43,305 nucleotides of DNA from Candidatus Poseidoniaceae archaeon (GTDB lineage Archaea > Thermoplasmatota > Poseidoniia > Poseidoniales > Poseidoniaceae): contig JAPKCS010000017.1 in the NCBI GenBank assembly GCA_028822845.1, forward strand, positions 1 to 43,305, given 5' to 3'. The notes beneath the pieces were generated by a model. That model saw only the letters and a program-made list of their open reading frames with translations. It searched no databases and had not been told where the DNA came from. This document shows, in pieces, positions 1 to 8,669 of this stretch. Position 1 is the first letter of the stretch; each line of letters begins with the position of its first letter. The translations under genes and the position numbers were made by a program.

Positions 1-1130
1 TTTTCGGATTTTTCGGACTTTTCGGCTTTCTTTGCTGCTGTTGCTTCTGCACGTTGGGCTTTCTCTGCCCGAAGTTGCGCGTGACGAACTGAGCCGGAGT
101 CTTGCTCTTGAATTCGATCGGATTCATCTTCCTGTTGGCCATCAACAATAATTTTTACTTCTTCAAAGGTGTTGATTTCTGGCCAAGCATCTTCGAGGTA
201 GATCACACCATCTGGAACATGGTCTTGGGTGATGGAACCAAAACCTCGGTGCGTAAGGAATAAGCCTGCGATGAATGATGCCACTTTTGCTTCATCATCA
301 TAGCCTTCGGGAACAGCCCCAAACGTAGACTCAAGCACTTCGGACAAAGCAGCCATCACGTCGACAACTGGGACTTTGTTCGTTCCTGCTGCCAAGCAGG
401 TTCGACGCATTGCCGTCCAACAGCGCTGAATGTCGCCTTCAAGATCTTCATTGTGCATGCGACCACCGACATCGGAAAGGTATTCTTGCAACTCCAATTC
501 ATGAGCAATCCTGTTCTCTTCCCGCAAACGGAGCGCTTCTGCATCGTCTGCTGCGTCTTTGAAGGCTGAAAGCAATTCGCCCAATGTCACAGGACGGCCT
601 TCTTCCCTTCGAACACGCTCATCAAAGAGTGTTGGTAGGATGTCATCGGCTTCGCCTTTGAGGATGGAATTGGTGAAATGGAAGGCCTCATCATCGTAGT
701 CAGCTTCCCATCCAAAGTCAGATCCGTCATCCCAGATTTCTTCCTCTTCGATGTATTGAACCCGGTCAAACAGCACCGCTGCTTGTTGATGGAGAACTTC
801 CCATGAGAGTCGAATAAGACGGCCACATGCTGGCAAGTCAAGGGCTGATGCACCCTTTTTGACCCGGAGTGTAAAGACTTTCAAGAAACTCGACAAGTCC
901 ACATTCCATGGATCAAGTCCTTCTTCACGTACAAGCGACAACACCAGAGCAACTGAACGATCAAAAGGATCGACAAGGGTTTGATGCTCCGCCTCTTCAG
1001 TCTCAGCAATCGCCAAAATACGATCGGCGAAATGGGAAGCATCTGATGATGCCTCGCCTGAAGCAAGCAGTTGATCCATCACATCTTGACGGAGGAACCA
1101 CTTGTCCAAAACTGCCTGCTGTTCGACCAT
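1..1130 (-). CDS. scpA: Segregation and condensation protein A (ScpA kleisin), 3' part missing
   Basis: Kleisin partner of SMC in the chromosome condensation complex, acting in the cytosol on the nucleoid. The frame is open from an ATG at 1130 to the window edge (at least 376 codons), so the C-terminal end is not seen. Residues of about 45-115 have the ScpA N-terminal helical pattern: the segment FDRSVALVLSLVREEGLDPW followed by helices with LSSFLKVFTL and LPACGRLIRLSWEVL. An acidic stretch (YIEEEEIWDD) follows, and near the window edge the protein becomes Lys/Glu/Ala-rich with short KSEKSEK repeats, a low-complexity linker longer than in bacterial ScpA of about 250 residues. The start is 9 nt after the smc stop, with the motif GAGGTGA overlapping that stop, so translation is probably coupled to smc. 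Function is assigned from context plus the N-terminal pattern. Confidence 0.82.
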   Translation of the reverse strand, partial: MVEQQAVLDKWFLRQDVMDQLLASGEASSDASHFADRILAIAETEEAEHQTLVDPFDRSVALVLSLVREEGLDPWNVDLSSFLKVFTLRVKKGASALDLPACGRLIRLSWEVLHQQAAVLFDRVQYIEEEEIWDDGSDFGWEADYDDEAFHFTNSILKGEADDILPTLFDERVRREEGRPVTLGELLSAFKDAADDAEALRLREENRIAHELELQEYLSDVGGRMHNEDLEGDIQRCWTAMRRTCLAAGTNKVPVVDVMAALSEVLESTFGAVPEGYDDEAKVASFIAGLFLTHRGFGSITQDHVPDGVIYLEDAWPEINTFEEVKIIVDGQQEDESDRIQEQDSGSVRHAQLRAEKAQRAEATAAKKAEKSEKSE

Positions 1131-1139
1131 TGCATCACC

Positions 1140-4100
1140 TCACTGGAGTTCTTCTGTTTCCTCTTGTACTTCATCTATAGAGGGTTCCTGTTCGGCCTCA
1201 CGGATGGCGTCTGCGACTTCTTGGTATTCTTCAATGTCTTCGGTCATGTCGGCGGTTCGCTCAGATAGTGCTGCCAACGATGGTGCTTCTGGGACCTCTG
1301 GCGTCGCTTCCGACTCGCGTGCTTCTGCCAGGTGAGGAAGAAGGCCACCCAAACTCATTGGTGCAGCCATAGGCTCAGGCACTTCTGGCATCTCATGCTC
1401 AGCAGCTCGTGCCTCTTCAATGCGTGAAGTGTTCTTTTCATTGTCCTTGACGGCTTCTGCGAGAGCTTTCTCCCCCAGAGCAATGGCTCGTTCACGATCG
1501 AAGTCGACGATCCGACGGCTACAACCGTCGCCACCGTGCGTGATTCCAATGTGGTGGTCCGCAAGTCGCAAGGATACCTTTCTGAGGGTCACCATGATGA
1601 ATTGAGCACGCTTGCTGCGCTCTCTGCACATCATAGCAATGCGTTCGGCATTGTAACCATCGAGGTTTTGGTCGACTTCATCGAAGTAATAGAATGGGCT
1701 TGGATCATAATCCTGTATTGCGAAAATCAGGGCAAGCGCTGCCATGGATTGCTCACCACCGGAAAGTTGGTGGCGGGTCACCTTAGCAGATTTACCACGT
1801 GGTTGAGCCCAAAGTTCGAGTCCACCCTTGAAGGGTTCATCCTTGTTCTCAAGGAACAATTCACCACGGCCCCCATCGCTGAGGGATTTGTAGGCGACTT
1901 TGAAATTCTCATTGACCTTCTCCAGAACGTTCAACAACCGCTCTTTTCGTTGTTCTTCAAGTTTTTCAGTCACATCGAGCAGATGCTTTCGACGGCTTTG
2001 AAGGGTCTTGAAGTCATCTTTCATGCCGTCAAGACGGGCTTGACAGGCATCGAACTGCTCGATAGCAAGCATGTTGACAGGCCCGTAGTCATCGAGGCGA
2101 CGTTGGAGCGTGCGCTCACGACGTTCTGCATCACCAAGGCTTGGCAAAGCGGTTCCTTCCTCTGCTGGCTCGTACCCGCGTTCTGTCATCTCGTGGAGGG
2201 TTTGTGCGATGGTGATCTCTTTTTGCGTCAATGCCCGACCAATTTCAATGCTCATTGCACGGCGAGATTGTGCTTCCTGGACTTTTTGTTGAAGATCTGC
2301 TTTCAAAGCACTGCGTTCTTCAATCAATTCGACACGCTCGTCCTCAAGGCCTTGATTTTCTTCAAGGAACTCTCGGCGCTCGCTTTCCTTTTCGTTCAGT
2401 GCAATGGTGTCAGATGCCACTTGGCCCTGTAAATCATCCATCCGTTCGCTGCGAAGAACCGATGCTTTGTTGATGCCAAGGATTCGAGTGGTGCATTCAT
2501 CGATTCTGGTTTGGAGGAGGGCGCGGTGGCCTGCATCATTTGAGAGGGATGCATCGGCCTTCGCTTTGAGCCCTTCAGCCTCAACACGCTTCACTTCGGT
2601 TGCATGCAGGCGATCTTTGAGGTGGAGCGGGCTCGCGTCTTCGAGGGCCGTTTGAGCTGTGCTGCGAAGTTGGTTTGCGCTTGCCAAGCCAGCCTGCGCT
2701 GCATCAAGGGTCTTGAGATGATGCACACCTTCAGTCTCAAGGCTGCTCAATCGCTTTTCAGCCGCACCCACAGCCCCTAGGGCAGTGGTGTGGTTGGTCT
2801 TTGCTTGCTTGTGAGTTGCTTTCCACTCAGAGTGGAGAAGAGAGTGATTGTTGTTTGAAAGATCGTTGATGCTGGAACGAATCTCTGATTGTTGATTTCT
2901 TGCCTCAATCAATGCTCCATTGACGGTTTCGGACATCATGCGGAAGCGTTCGACATCGCTGACCAGAGTCTGCACTTCGTTGGCACCCTGGATGTTGCCT
3001 CCAAAGGATGTGGTCATCTTGCGCTTTGCACCACCAACCATAGCGCCACCTGCTTCGGTAACGTCGCCTCGGAGGGTGACCAGACGGACACCGCCCATGT
3101 TGGCACGGGCTGTTGCGAGGCTGTCCACAATCAAGGTGTTTCGAAGAACAAAGCGGATTGCGATGTCAATACGAGGATCGTAGTCCAAGAGTTCGTTGGC
3201 AAAGCCAATGACTCCTGGTTTCTTGGAAATAATTGTTGCACGCCCTGCTGGACGGTTGTTGGTGAGTTTGTTGAGGGGGAGGAAGGTTGCACGGCCTGCA
3301 CGGTTAACGGAAAGCCATTGAATCGCTTTTGCTGCGACTTCATCGTTGTCGACGACCACTGAGGTCATACCACCGCCGATTGCAGTTGCAAGCGCATCAG
3401 TATGACTTGGATCGCGAGGCTCACAGAGTTCCGCAACCGTTCCAATGATGCCTGTCAATTCTCCACGATCGCGTGCTGCGATGACCGCGGCCGCTCCGCC
3501 GGCCATGCCTTTTGCACCCGCTCGGTTTTCCATCTCCGCTTTTGCAGCAGACAGTTTTCGTTCTGTTTCTCGCAGGCGAGTTTCGACCGCTTGAGATTCT
3601 TCGACGAGCCGTGATTCGGCCCGCTGGGAGGCGTGGAGTTGTTCAGCGAGTTTGGAGCGGTCCTGTTCAGGAGCGTTTTCTTTCAATTCCTCGCCTTCGT
3701 GTTCGGATTCGCCAAGTGCAAGACGCGCAGATTCTGCAGCCTCTTGGACCTCGCTCAATTGTTCCCCAAGCATTTCAGCCTGCGTTGCGACTCGATTCAC
3801 TTCGCCCTGGGCGGCATCAAGAGCAGTTTGTGCAGCCTCAGAAGCCCCTGTGGCCTGAGAGAGGGCGCGGGTCAACTCGGCGCTTGCGGAGCCTGAAGAT
3901 TCCAAAGCCTTCCGGACTTCTTCTTCTTCTTCCTTTGCTTCGATGAGGGCTGCCAACGCTTCTTTGAGATCTACTTTGGCGGCCTTTAGCCCAGTATCGA
4001 AGGCATCGAGGTCGTCAACTGCGGAGGTTTGTGCCGTGGTCAGTTGTTCCAATTCCACAACATCTTCAGCATCCTTTTCCTCTGATTCATCCAGACGATC

Positions 4101-5054
4101 TTGGCTGGTCGCTATTCGAATTTGTAATTCATTGATGGAACCCATCAATCCACTGTTGTCGCCGCCGAGCAAATCTTCAATCTGCTTTTGCAAGGTACCG
4201 ATTCGGTCATCGAGGGAAATCATCAGCTTAGCGCCTTGCTTGACGTTTTCATCAAGGGTTTCCGCCTCGCCTTCGATTCTGACACGTTCGTTGATTTGGT
4301 AATGACGCTCTGCTTGTTGACTGGCGTACTTCGCTTGGGCGGAAAGTCGACGTGCAATCTTCAATTCCTCAACAAGATCCGTCACCTTCAATGCAAGGTT
4401 TTTCTCCTTTGTTAAGTCCTTGAGTCGCGCTTTTTGCTCCTCTTCCAAGAGACCAATACGTTCGATGTAACCCTCAACCATGGACCGTTGCTTTTCGGCC
4501 TTGCGGATTTCATCATCGTATGAAGTGACGCCAGCGACACCATCGAGGACCTTTCGTCGTTCCTTTGCAGTCATCTTAGCAAGCCTTGTTACGTCGCCTT
4601 GGAGCACGATGTTGTACCCATCAGGTCGGGCGTTTGCAGAACTCAGCAAGCGGTGAAAGGTCTTCTGTGTGCTTTCTTGGCCATCCAGGGCATAGTCCGT
4701 CACAATGTTGTTGCTTTTGGTGAGGCGGACGGCGCGAGTCATTCGGACTTCATCTTGATCCAAGGGGAGACGGCGACGGCCACTGGAAAGCAATGGGTTG
4801 GCAAAAACGAGCGTCACTTCACACGCACGCGCTGGTTTGTGGTTTTTACCGCCGTTGAAAATCAGGTCTTTCGCATTTTGAGCACGGATCACCTTGTTTG
4901 ACCGCGGCCCCAAAACAAACTGAATGGCGTCACCACAATTCGATTTACCTGAACCATTCGGCCCGGTAATCGCAGTGAAACCACGGTCCATGGGAATGGT
5001 CAGTTCTCCCTTGAACGATTTGAAATTTGAAACTTCCAGTGCTTTGAGATACAT
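1140..5054 (-). CDS. smc: Chromosome segregation ATPase SMC with an acidic C-terminal tail
   Basis: Structural maintenance of chromosomes ATPase, 1304 residues. Walker A GPNGSGKS is at residues 31-38, followed by the usual coiled-coil arm. The hinge lies at about 530-680 (starts near GIIGTVAELCEPRDPSHTDA, ends near GGAMVGGAKRK). The return coiled coil is followed by the signature LSGGEQ near 1095 and Walker B FYYFDEVDQNLD near 1120. The ATPase head ends near residue 1183, and about 120 extra residues follow that are rich in Glu, Pro and Ala with a short hydrophobic island (MSLGGLLPHLAEA); most SMCs end shortly after the head. The start ATG at 5054 is preceded by GAGGGAATGGG. It is first in a two-gene unit with scpA downstream. 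The kleisin gene next door and the head motifs make the assignment firm; the role of the tail is unknown. Confidence 0.97.
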   Translation of the reverse strand: MYLKALEVSNFKSFKGELTIPMDRGFTAITGPNGSGKSNCGDAIQFVLGPRSNKVIRAQNAKDLIFNGGKNHKPARACEVTLVFANPLLSSGRRRLPLDQDEVRMTRAVRLTKSNNIVTDYALDGQESTQKTFHRLLSSANARPDGYNIVLQGDVTRLAKMTAKERRKVLDGVAGVTSYDDEIRKAEKQRSMVEGYIERIGLLEEEQKARLKDLTKEKNLALKVTDLVEELKIARRLSAQAKYASQQAERHYQINERVRIEGEAETLDENVKQGAKLMISLDDRIGTLQKQIEDLLGGDNSGLMGSINELQIRIATSQDRLDESEEKDAEDVVELEQLTTAQTSAVDDLDAFDTGLKAAKVDLKEALAALIEAKEEEEEVRKALESSGSASAELTRALSQATGASEAAQTALDAAQGEVNRVATQAEMLGEQLSEVQEAAESARLALGESEHEGEELKENAPEQDRSKLAEQLHASQRAESRLVEESQAVETRLRETERKLSAAKAEMENRAGAKGMAGGAAAVIAARDRGELTGIIGTVAELCEPRDPSHTDALATAIGGGMTSVVVDNDEVAAKAIQWLSVNRAGRATFLPLNKLTNNRPAGRATIISKKPGVIGFANELLDYDPRIDIAIRFVLRNTLIVDSLATARANMGGVRLVTLRGDVTEAGGAMVGGAKRKMTTSFGGNIQGANEVQTLVSDVERFRMMSETVNGALIEARNQQSEIRSSINDLSNNNHSLLHSEWKATHKQAKTNHTTALGAVGAAEKRLSSLETEGVHHLKTLDAAQAGLASANQLRSTAQTALEDASPLHLKDRLHATEVKRVEAEGLKAKADASLSNDAGHRALLQTRIDECTTRILGINKASVLRSERMDDLQGQVASDTIALNEKESERREFLEENQGLEDERVELIEERSALKADLQQKVQEAQSRRAMSIEIGRALTQKEITIAQTLHEMTERGYEPAEEGTALPSLGDAERRERTLQRRLDDYGPVNMLAIEQFDACQARLDGMKDDFKTLQSRRKHLLDVTEKLEEQRKERLLNVLEKVNENFKVAYKSLSDGGRGELFLENKDEPFKGGLELWAQPRGKSAKVTRHQLSGGEQSMAALALIFAIQDYDPSPFYYFDEVDQNLDGYNAERIAMMCRERSKRAQFIMVTLRKVSLRLADHHIGITHGGDGCSRRIVDFDRERAIALGEKALAEAVKDNEKNTSRIEEARAAEHEMPEVPEPMAAPMSLGGLLPHLAEARESEATPEVPEAPSLAALSERTADMTEDIEEYQEVADAIREAEQEPSIDEVQEETEELQ

Positions 5055-5069
5055 CCCATTCCCTCGTAA

Positions 5070-5118
5070 TCGAGAATTAAATCCTCGACCTTATCCGCGA
5101 CACCCGTTCGCGACGGGT
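5070..5118. promoter_or_regulatory. Two short inverted repeats upstream of smc
   Basis: TCGAG and CTCGA (5070-5074 and 5084-5088) flank an AT-rich core AATTAAATC about 16-34 bases before the smc start; on the minus strand this core reads GATTTAATT, close to an archaeal TATA box. Farther upstream ACCCGT and ACGGGT (5102-5107 and 5113-5118) form a second perfect inverted repeat around TCGCG. These could be a promoter with overlapping operator sites. This is inference from symmetry and position only. Confidence 0.3.
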
Positions 5119-5199
5119 CTTAAAGAATGCGAGAGATGTGGGCACAGTGCAACGGTTTTGAGACCTCTAACAACGAAGCCGAGCGATGCTGTTTATCGT

Positions 5200-5205
5200 A
5201 AAAAA
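5200..5205 (-). terminator. T-tract terminator after the zinc-knuckle membrane protein
   Basis: Six consecutive T on the minus strand, about 30 bases past the stop at 5234 and before the smc promoter region. Archaeal RNA polymerase terminates at oligo-T tracts without needing a hairpin, so this is a plausible but weak terminator. Confidence 0.3.
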
Positions 5206-5233
5206 TCACGCTAGGCGGACATCAAGAAATGGC

Positions 5234-6019
5234 TCATAGCGTCCCTTTCAGTCCGCATTTTGAACATCCGCCACCAGAGCAGAAAGGACACGTTGCGTAA
5301 ACTTTGATGCCTCTGCCAGGTTTACGACGCATGTGAAGGCGTGAATCTTTCTGTAAAATCTTCGAACGAGTGATCCGAGTATTGGAACCAGAGCGAGCAT
5401 GCAATGGCGTAGAAACCGACCCGAACTTCGTTCGGAACTGTCGTGCTGCATCCCTTCGCTTTGTGATGGTTTCACTGGCGTTGGTGACGGCTTCTGCCTC
5501 CCAAAACTTCGGCCCCATCATCAGAGTACAGCCGATGAAAGCAATGGCAATCTGGACCACCCAGGGAGGCACGTCCAGAGGCACAAAGGCCGCCAATCCG
5601 GGAGACCCAACTTCGACAGGGACCAGTCCAAAGCGGTCCATGATGGCAAGACAGAAGATCATCACGCCGATCACAAAGGTGGCTTTGTACAAACGGTCAT
5701 CTTTCGCTCCAACCCGAGCCAATTTGATTTGCCCAGAAATTAAGATGAACAAGGAAGGGAAGATCAGAAAGAAATCCATACCCTTCCACTCGCCCGCAGG
5801 AACGAAGCAATTGATTTCACTGCCATCGGCAACCAATTGTTCTAAACGTTCGAAAAGGGGAGCACAATCCGGATCTGTCATTCGGGAAACATCGTATTTT
5901 TCCTCTGGCGCCCCGTCAATGATTTTCGGGGCGACCACTCCGAATTGCGCATTGGCCGCCACAATGGCAACAATCGCTACAGCAAGCAGCCTTCCAATAA
6001 GGATACGAAGGCTCGCCAT
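5234..6019 (-). CDS. Four-helix membrane protein with C-terminal zinc knuckle, function unknown
   Basis: 261 residues from ATG 6019 (MASLRILIGR). An in-frame upstream start at 6121 is possible but would run through the region containing the nadB start, so it was not chosen. A hydrophobic helix at about 9-24 looks like an uncleaved signal anchor. A short acidic extracytoplasmic region with two Cys follows, then three more hydrophobic segments (around FFLIFPSLFILISGQ, TFVIGVMIFCLAIMD and WVVQIAIAFIGCTLMMG). The tail is strongly basic and ends in CPFC-x4-CSKC (Cys 244, 247, 252, 255), a zinc-knuckle spacing like that in DnaJ-type or ribbon proteins. The gene is divergent from nadB and upstream of smc. 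I do not recognise the family; a membrane-tethered nucleic-acid or protein-binding role is only a guess from the basic zinc tail. Confidence 0.75.
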   Translation of the reverse strand: MASLRILIGRLLAVAIVAIVAANAQFGVVAPKIIDGAPEEKYDVSRMTDPDCAPLFERLEQLVADGSEINCFVPAGEWKGMDFFLIFPSLFILISGQIKLARVGAKDDRLYKATFVIGVMIFCLAIMDRFGLVPVEVGSPGLAAFVPLDVPPWVVQIAIAFIGCTLMMGPKFWEAEAVTNASETITKRRDAARQFRTKFGSVSTPLHARSGSNTRITRSKILQKDSRLHMRRKPGRGIKVYATCPFCSGGGCSKCGLKGTL

Positions 6020-6051
6020 GCCACGCTTAGGTGAGTGCCAGCCATAGTGAT

Positions 6052-6064
6052 ATCGCTCAGCGAT
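6052..6064. promoter_or_regulatory. 13-base palindrome between divergent starts
   Basis: ATCGCT-C-AGCGAT is a perfect inverted repeat lying between the start of the zinc-knuckle membrane protein (6019) and the chosen nadB start (6113). Its location in a 93-base divergent region suits an operator, but no regulator is identified. If nadB starts at an earlier GTG (6035) it would be inside coding sequence. Confidence 0.25.
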
Positions 6065-6112
6065 GGGGTGAAATGTGCGGGCGAACACGCTTTGGACAAC
6101 GGGGACGGGTTT

Positions 6113-7738
6113 TTGGCGCATATCGCAATCATCGGAAGTGGAATCGCAGGCTTATTTGCCGCCCTTCGATTAGGTGACGGTGGCCATTCAGTCACCGTTG
6201 TTACCAAACAACGCCCAAGCGACTCTTCCACAAATTGGGCTCAGGGCGGTATTGCTGCAATTCTCGACAAAACCGATGGCATTGGACTTGAAGCACACAT
6301 CAAGGACACGCTGGAAAGCGGCGATGGTTTATGCGATGAAGAAGTTGTAAGGAGCATCATCACTGAAGCCTCTGAACGGATCCAAGATCTTTTGCACATC
6401 GGTGTCCGCTTTGAAACGGATCAGAACGGTGCATTCAACCTCGTTCAAGAGGGAGGGCACTCAAAGCGAAGGATTCTGCACGCCAAGGATGCAACCGGCA
6501 AAGAAATTGAACGCGCCCTCACCGAAGCCGCCGCCCAGCACCCAAACCTCACCATCAAACCAAACACCCTCGCCATTGATTTGATTCAGGCAAAGCACGG
6601 CCATCCCGAACAAGGGGTCGACGGGGTTTGGTGCCTTGACCAAGTAAGTGGAGAAATACTTACTCTGCCTGCTGATGTTGTATTCCTCGCAACTGGAGGC
6701 GTCGGACAGCTGTGGGCGAACACGACAAATCCATCGGTGGCAACGGGTGATGGTTTGGCCATGGCCTATCGGGCTGGCGCTGCGGTCAAGGACATGGCTT
6801 TCATACAATTTCATCCAACTGCACTGGCACGTAAAGACGACCGACCGTTCCTTATCACTGAAGCAATGAGAGGGGAAGGCGGTGTCATCCTCGATGAAAT
6901 CGGCCTCAAAGCTTGGAGGAAAGCAAAGGCCAACGCCCAAGACAAGGGGGAAACGATTCCTTTGCCGGGGACGTTCTCCTTCACCCTCGAACATTCACCG
7001 CTTGGTTCAATGGCGACAAGGGACATTGTGGCAAGAGCCATTGATCAGAACATGAAGAAAACTGGATCTTCACACGTCTACCTCGTGACAGACCATCTTG
7101 ATGAAGTTCATTTGTTGAAACACTTCCCAACCATACAGAACCGATTGGACCGGCATGGCTTGAAACTTGGAAGAGACGCTTTGCCTGTTGCTCCAGCTGC
7201 ACATTACGTTGTTGGAGGATTGGCAGTGGACGGCATCGGCCGCCCTCATGTTCGTGATTCTGGCGTGGTGATTCCTGCACTCTACGCCATAGGTGAAGTC
7301 GCATGCACGGGCATGCATGGTGCCAATCGATTAGCCTCGAACAGTCTCCTTGAAGCAGTGGTTTATGCGGCGCGTGCTGCCGATCACATCATCATGAACC
7401 ATCCTGAACATTCGACAAAGACCCTCCCGAAATGGCGCGCTGACGGATTGACCGACCTGGTTGAACACGCCCCCGCCATCAATGATCGGGCATCGCTGCG
7501 ATCGACGATGTCACAGGAAGTTGGCATTGTCAAGCGATATGACCGCCTTCACCGTGCTCAACGCAGGCTAGCGCTGCTTTCAGAAGAGGTGGATATGATT
7601 TGGAAACAAGCGTTGCCTTCTCGTGAAATTGTCGAATTACGAAACATGACGCTGGTAGGGCAGTTGGTCATTGAAGATTCACTGACTCGAAAAGAGAACC
7701 GTGGTCTGCACTTCAATGCTGATTTGCTTGAGGAGTAA
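6113..7738 (+). CDS. nadB: L-aspartate oxidase
   Basis: FAD enzyme that oxidises L-aspartate to iminoaspartate, the first step of de novo NAD synthesis from aspartate; cytosolic. 541 residues, the usual length. The dinucleotide-binding motif GSGIAGL is at residues 8-14, followed by TNWAQGGIAA, the FAD-domain segment FIQFHPTAL, EAMRGEGG, and the C-terminal flavin segment GEVACTGMHGANRLASNSL, which together fit NadB better than succinate dehydrogenase flavoprotein. The start is placed at TTG 6113, immediately before the FAD motif and after a G-rich stretch (GGGGACGGG); an in-frame GTG at 6035 would add 26 residues with no family support. Its 3' end overlaps the convergent panE by 26 bases. nadA and nadC are not in the window. 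Confidence 0.93.
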   Translation: MAHIAIIGSGIAGLFAALRLGDGGHSVTVVTKQRPSDSSTNWAQGGIAAILDKTDGIGLEAHIKDTLESGDGLCDEEVVRSIITEASERIQDLLHIGVRFETDQNGAFNLVQEGGHSKRRILHAKDATGKEIERALTEAAAQHPNLTIKPNTLAIDLIQAKHGHPEQGVDGVWCLDQVSGEILTLPADVVFLATGGVGQLWANTTNPSVATGDGLAMAYRAGAAVKDMAFIQFHPTALARKDDRPFLITEAMRGEGGVILDEIGLKAWRKAKANAQDKGETIPLPGTFSFTLEHSPLGSMATRDIVARAIDQNMKKTGSSHVYLVTDHLDEVHLLKHFPTIQNRLDRHGLKLGRDALPVAPAAHYVVGGLAVDGIGRPHVRDSGVVIPALYAIGEVACTGMHGANRLASNSLLEAVVYAARAADHIIMNHPEHSTKTLPKWRADGLTDLVEHAPAINDRASLRSTMSQEVGIVKRYDRLHRAQRRLALLSEEVDMIWKQALPSREIVELRNMTLVGQLVIEDSLTRKENRGLHFNADLLEE

Positions 7739-8660
7739 GTGCTTCAATCATTGCACAAAGCATGTGATTCATAGGAGCGGGAAGCCCAACTCGCTCCCCC
7801 CGCTCAACAACAGCATGGTTGAGGTATCCAATTTCGGTGACCCGCCCTGCGCGGATGTCTTGAAGCATGCTGCACTGATTCCTTGCTGTCGCCTCAAGCA
7901 CGTGCTGTAGGCGCTGTTCAAGTTCGAGATCGTCTGGGAGTTCAACCCTCTCTTGGCGTGCAATACGAGCACCTTCGAGCATTGTTTCAAGGGCTGCAGA
8001 AAAGAGGGCGGGAGAAAGAAGAGATCCATTTTCAACCCCTGAAAGAGCAGCTATGGGGTTGATTGCAATGTTGAGCAAGACCTTCATCCAAACAGACGCG
8101 GGGCCGTTTTCGGTCCAGTTGCTTTCGATTCCTACGCTGTTGAGCATGTCCAAGAAAGGTTGAGCCTGGTTCAACATTGGGCCACCTTGAAGGTGACCAA
8201 GAACAACGTTCCCACGTCCTGCATAATGCACCACACCGGGGCTTGGCCGCCATGCAGCGTATGTTGTGGTCCCTGTGAAGACACGGTGCGGACCGAGAAT
8301 CGAAGCACAAATTTCAGCATGGCCAAGACCATTGCTGAGAGAAACGGCAACCCCTTGTGGATGAAGCAGATCATGGGCGATTCGAGCCAATTGATCAGTT
8401 GAATTTGCCTTCCCCGTCAACACAATGACATCCATTGTGCCAAAGAGCGAGGCTGGAAGACCAACTTCATCCAAAGTAAACATGGCTTGATCAGGCGAAA
8501 TGACCATGTTTGCTTCGCCTTGAATCTCCAATCCGTTCGCGACCATCATTGCGCCGTGGTCACCCTTTCCATGAACAAGGAGTTTGACATCCGGGTGTTG
8601 AGCAAGAAGACCTGCAAACAGGGAACCAAGCGAACCGGCCCCGAGCACTGCAATCCTCAT
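7713..8660 (-). CDS. panE: 2-dehydropantoate 2-reductase (ketopantoate reductase)
   Basis: NADPH-dependent reductase making pantoate for coenzyme A synthesis. 315 residues, normal for the family. GAGSLGSLFAG at 7-17 is the nucleotide-binding loop, then LVHGKGDH. Lys in VLTGKANSTDQ and the Lys/Asn pattern in VWMKVLLNIAINPIAAL match the substrate site, as does TEIGYLNHAVVERG near the C-terminus, which keeps the catalytic Glu although the usual TEIDYING reads TEIGYLNH here. ATG at 8660 follows GAGGCGATGGT and lies only 9 bases after the upstream gene stop, so it is probably co-transcribed with the protease-like gene. Related 2-hydroxyacid-type reductases cannot be fully excluded. Confidence 0.88.
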   Translation of the reverse strand: MRIAVLGAGSLGSLFAGLLAQHPDVKLLVHGKGDHGAMMVANGLEIQGEANMVISPDQAMFTLDEVGLPASLFGTMDVIVLTGKANSTDQLARIAHDLLHPQGVAVSLSNGLGHAEICASILGPHRVFTGTTTYAAWRPSPGVVHYAGRGNVVLGHLQGGPMLNQAQPFLDMLNSVGIESNWTENGPASVWMKVLLNIAINPIAALSGVENGSLLSPALFSAALETMLEGARIARQERVELPDDLELEQRLQHVLEATARNQCSMLQDIRAGRVTEIGYLNHAVVERGERVGLPAPMNHMLCAMIEALTPQANQH

Positions 8661-8669
8661 ACCATCGCC

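Noticed and set aside
1536-2432. Long open frame on the plus strand (298 codons) opposite smc
   Set aside because: It lies wholly within the well-supported smc gene, has no recognisable domain, and its Cys/Phe-rich composition is that of an antisense shadow frame.
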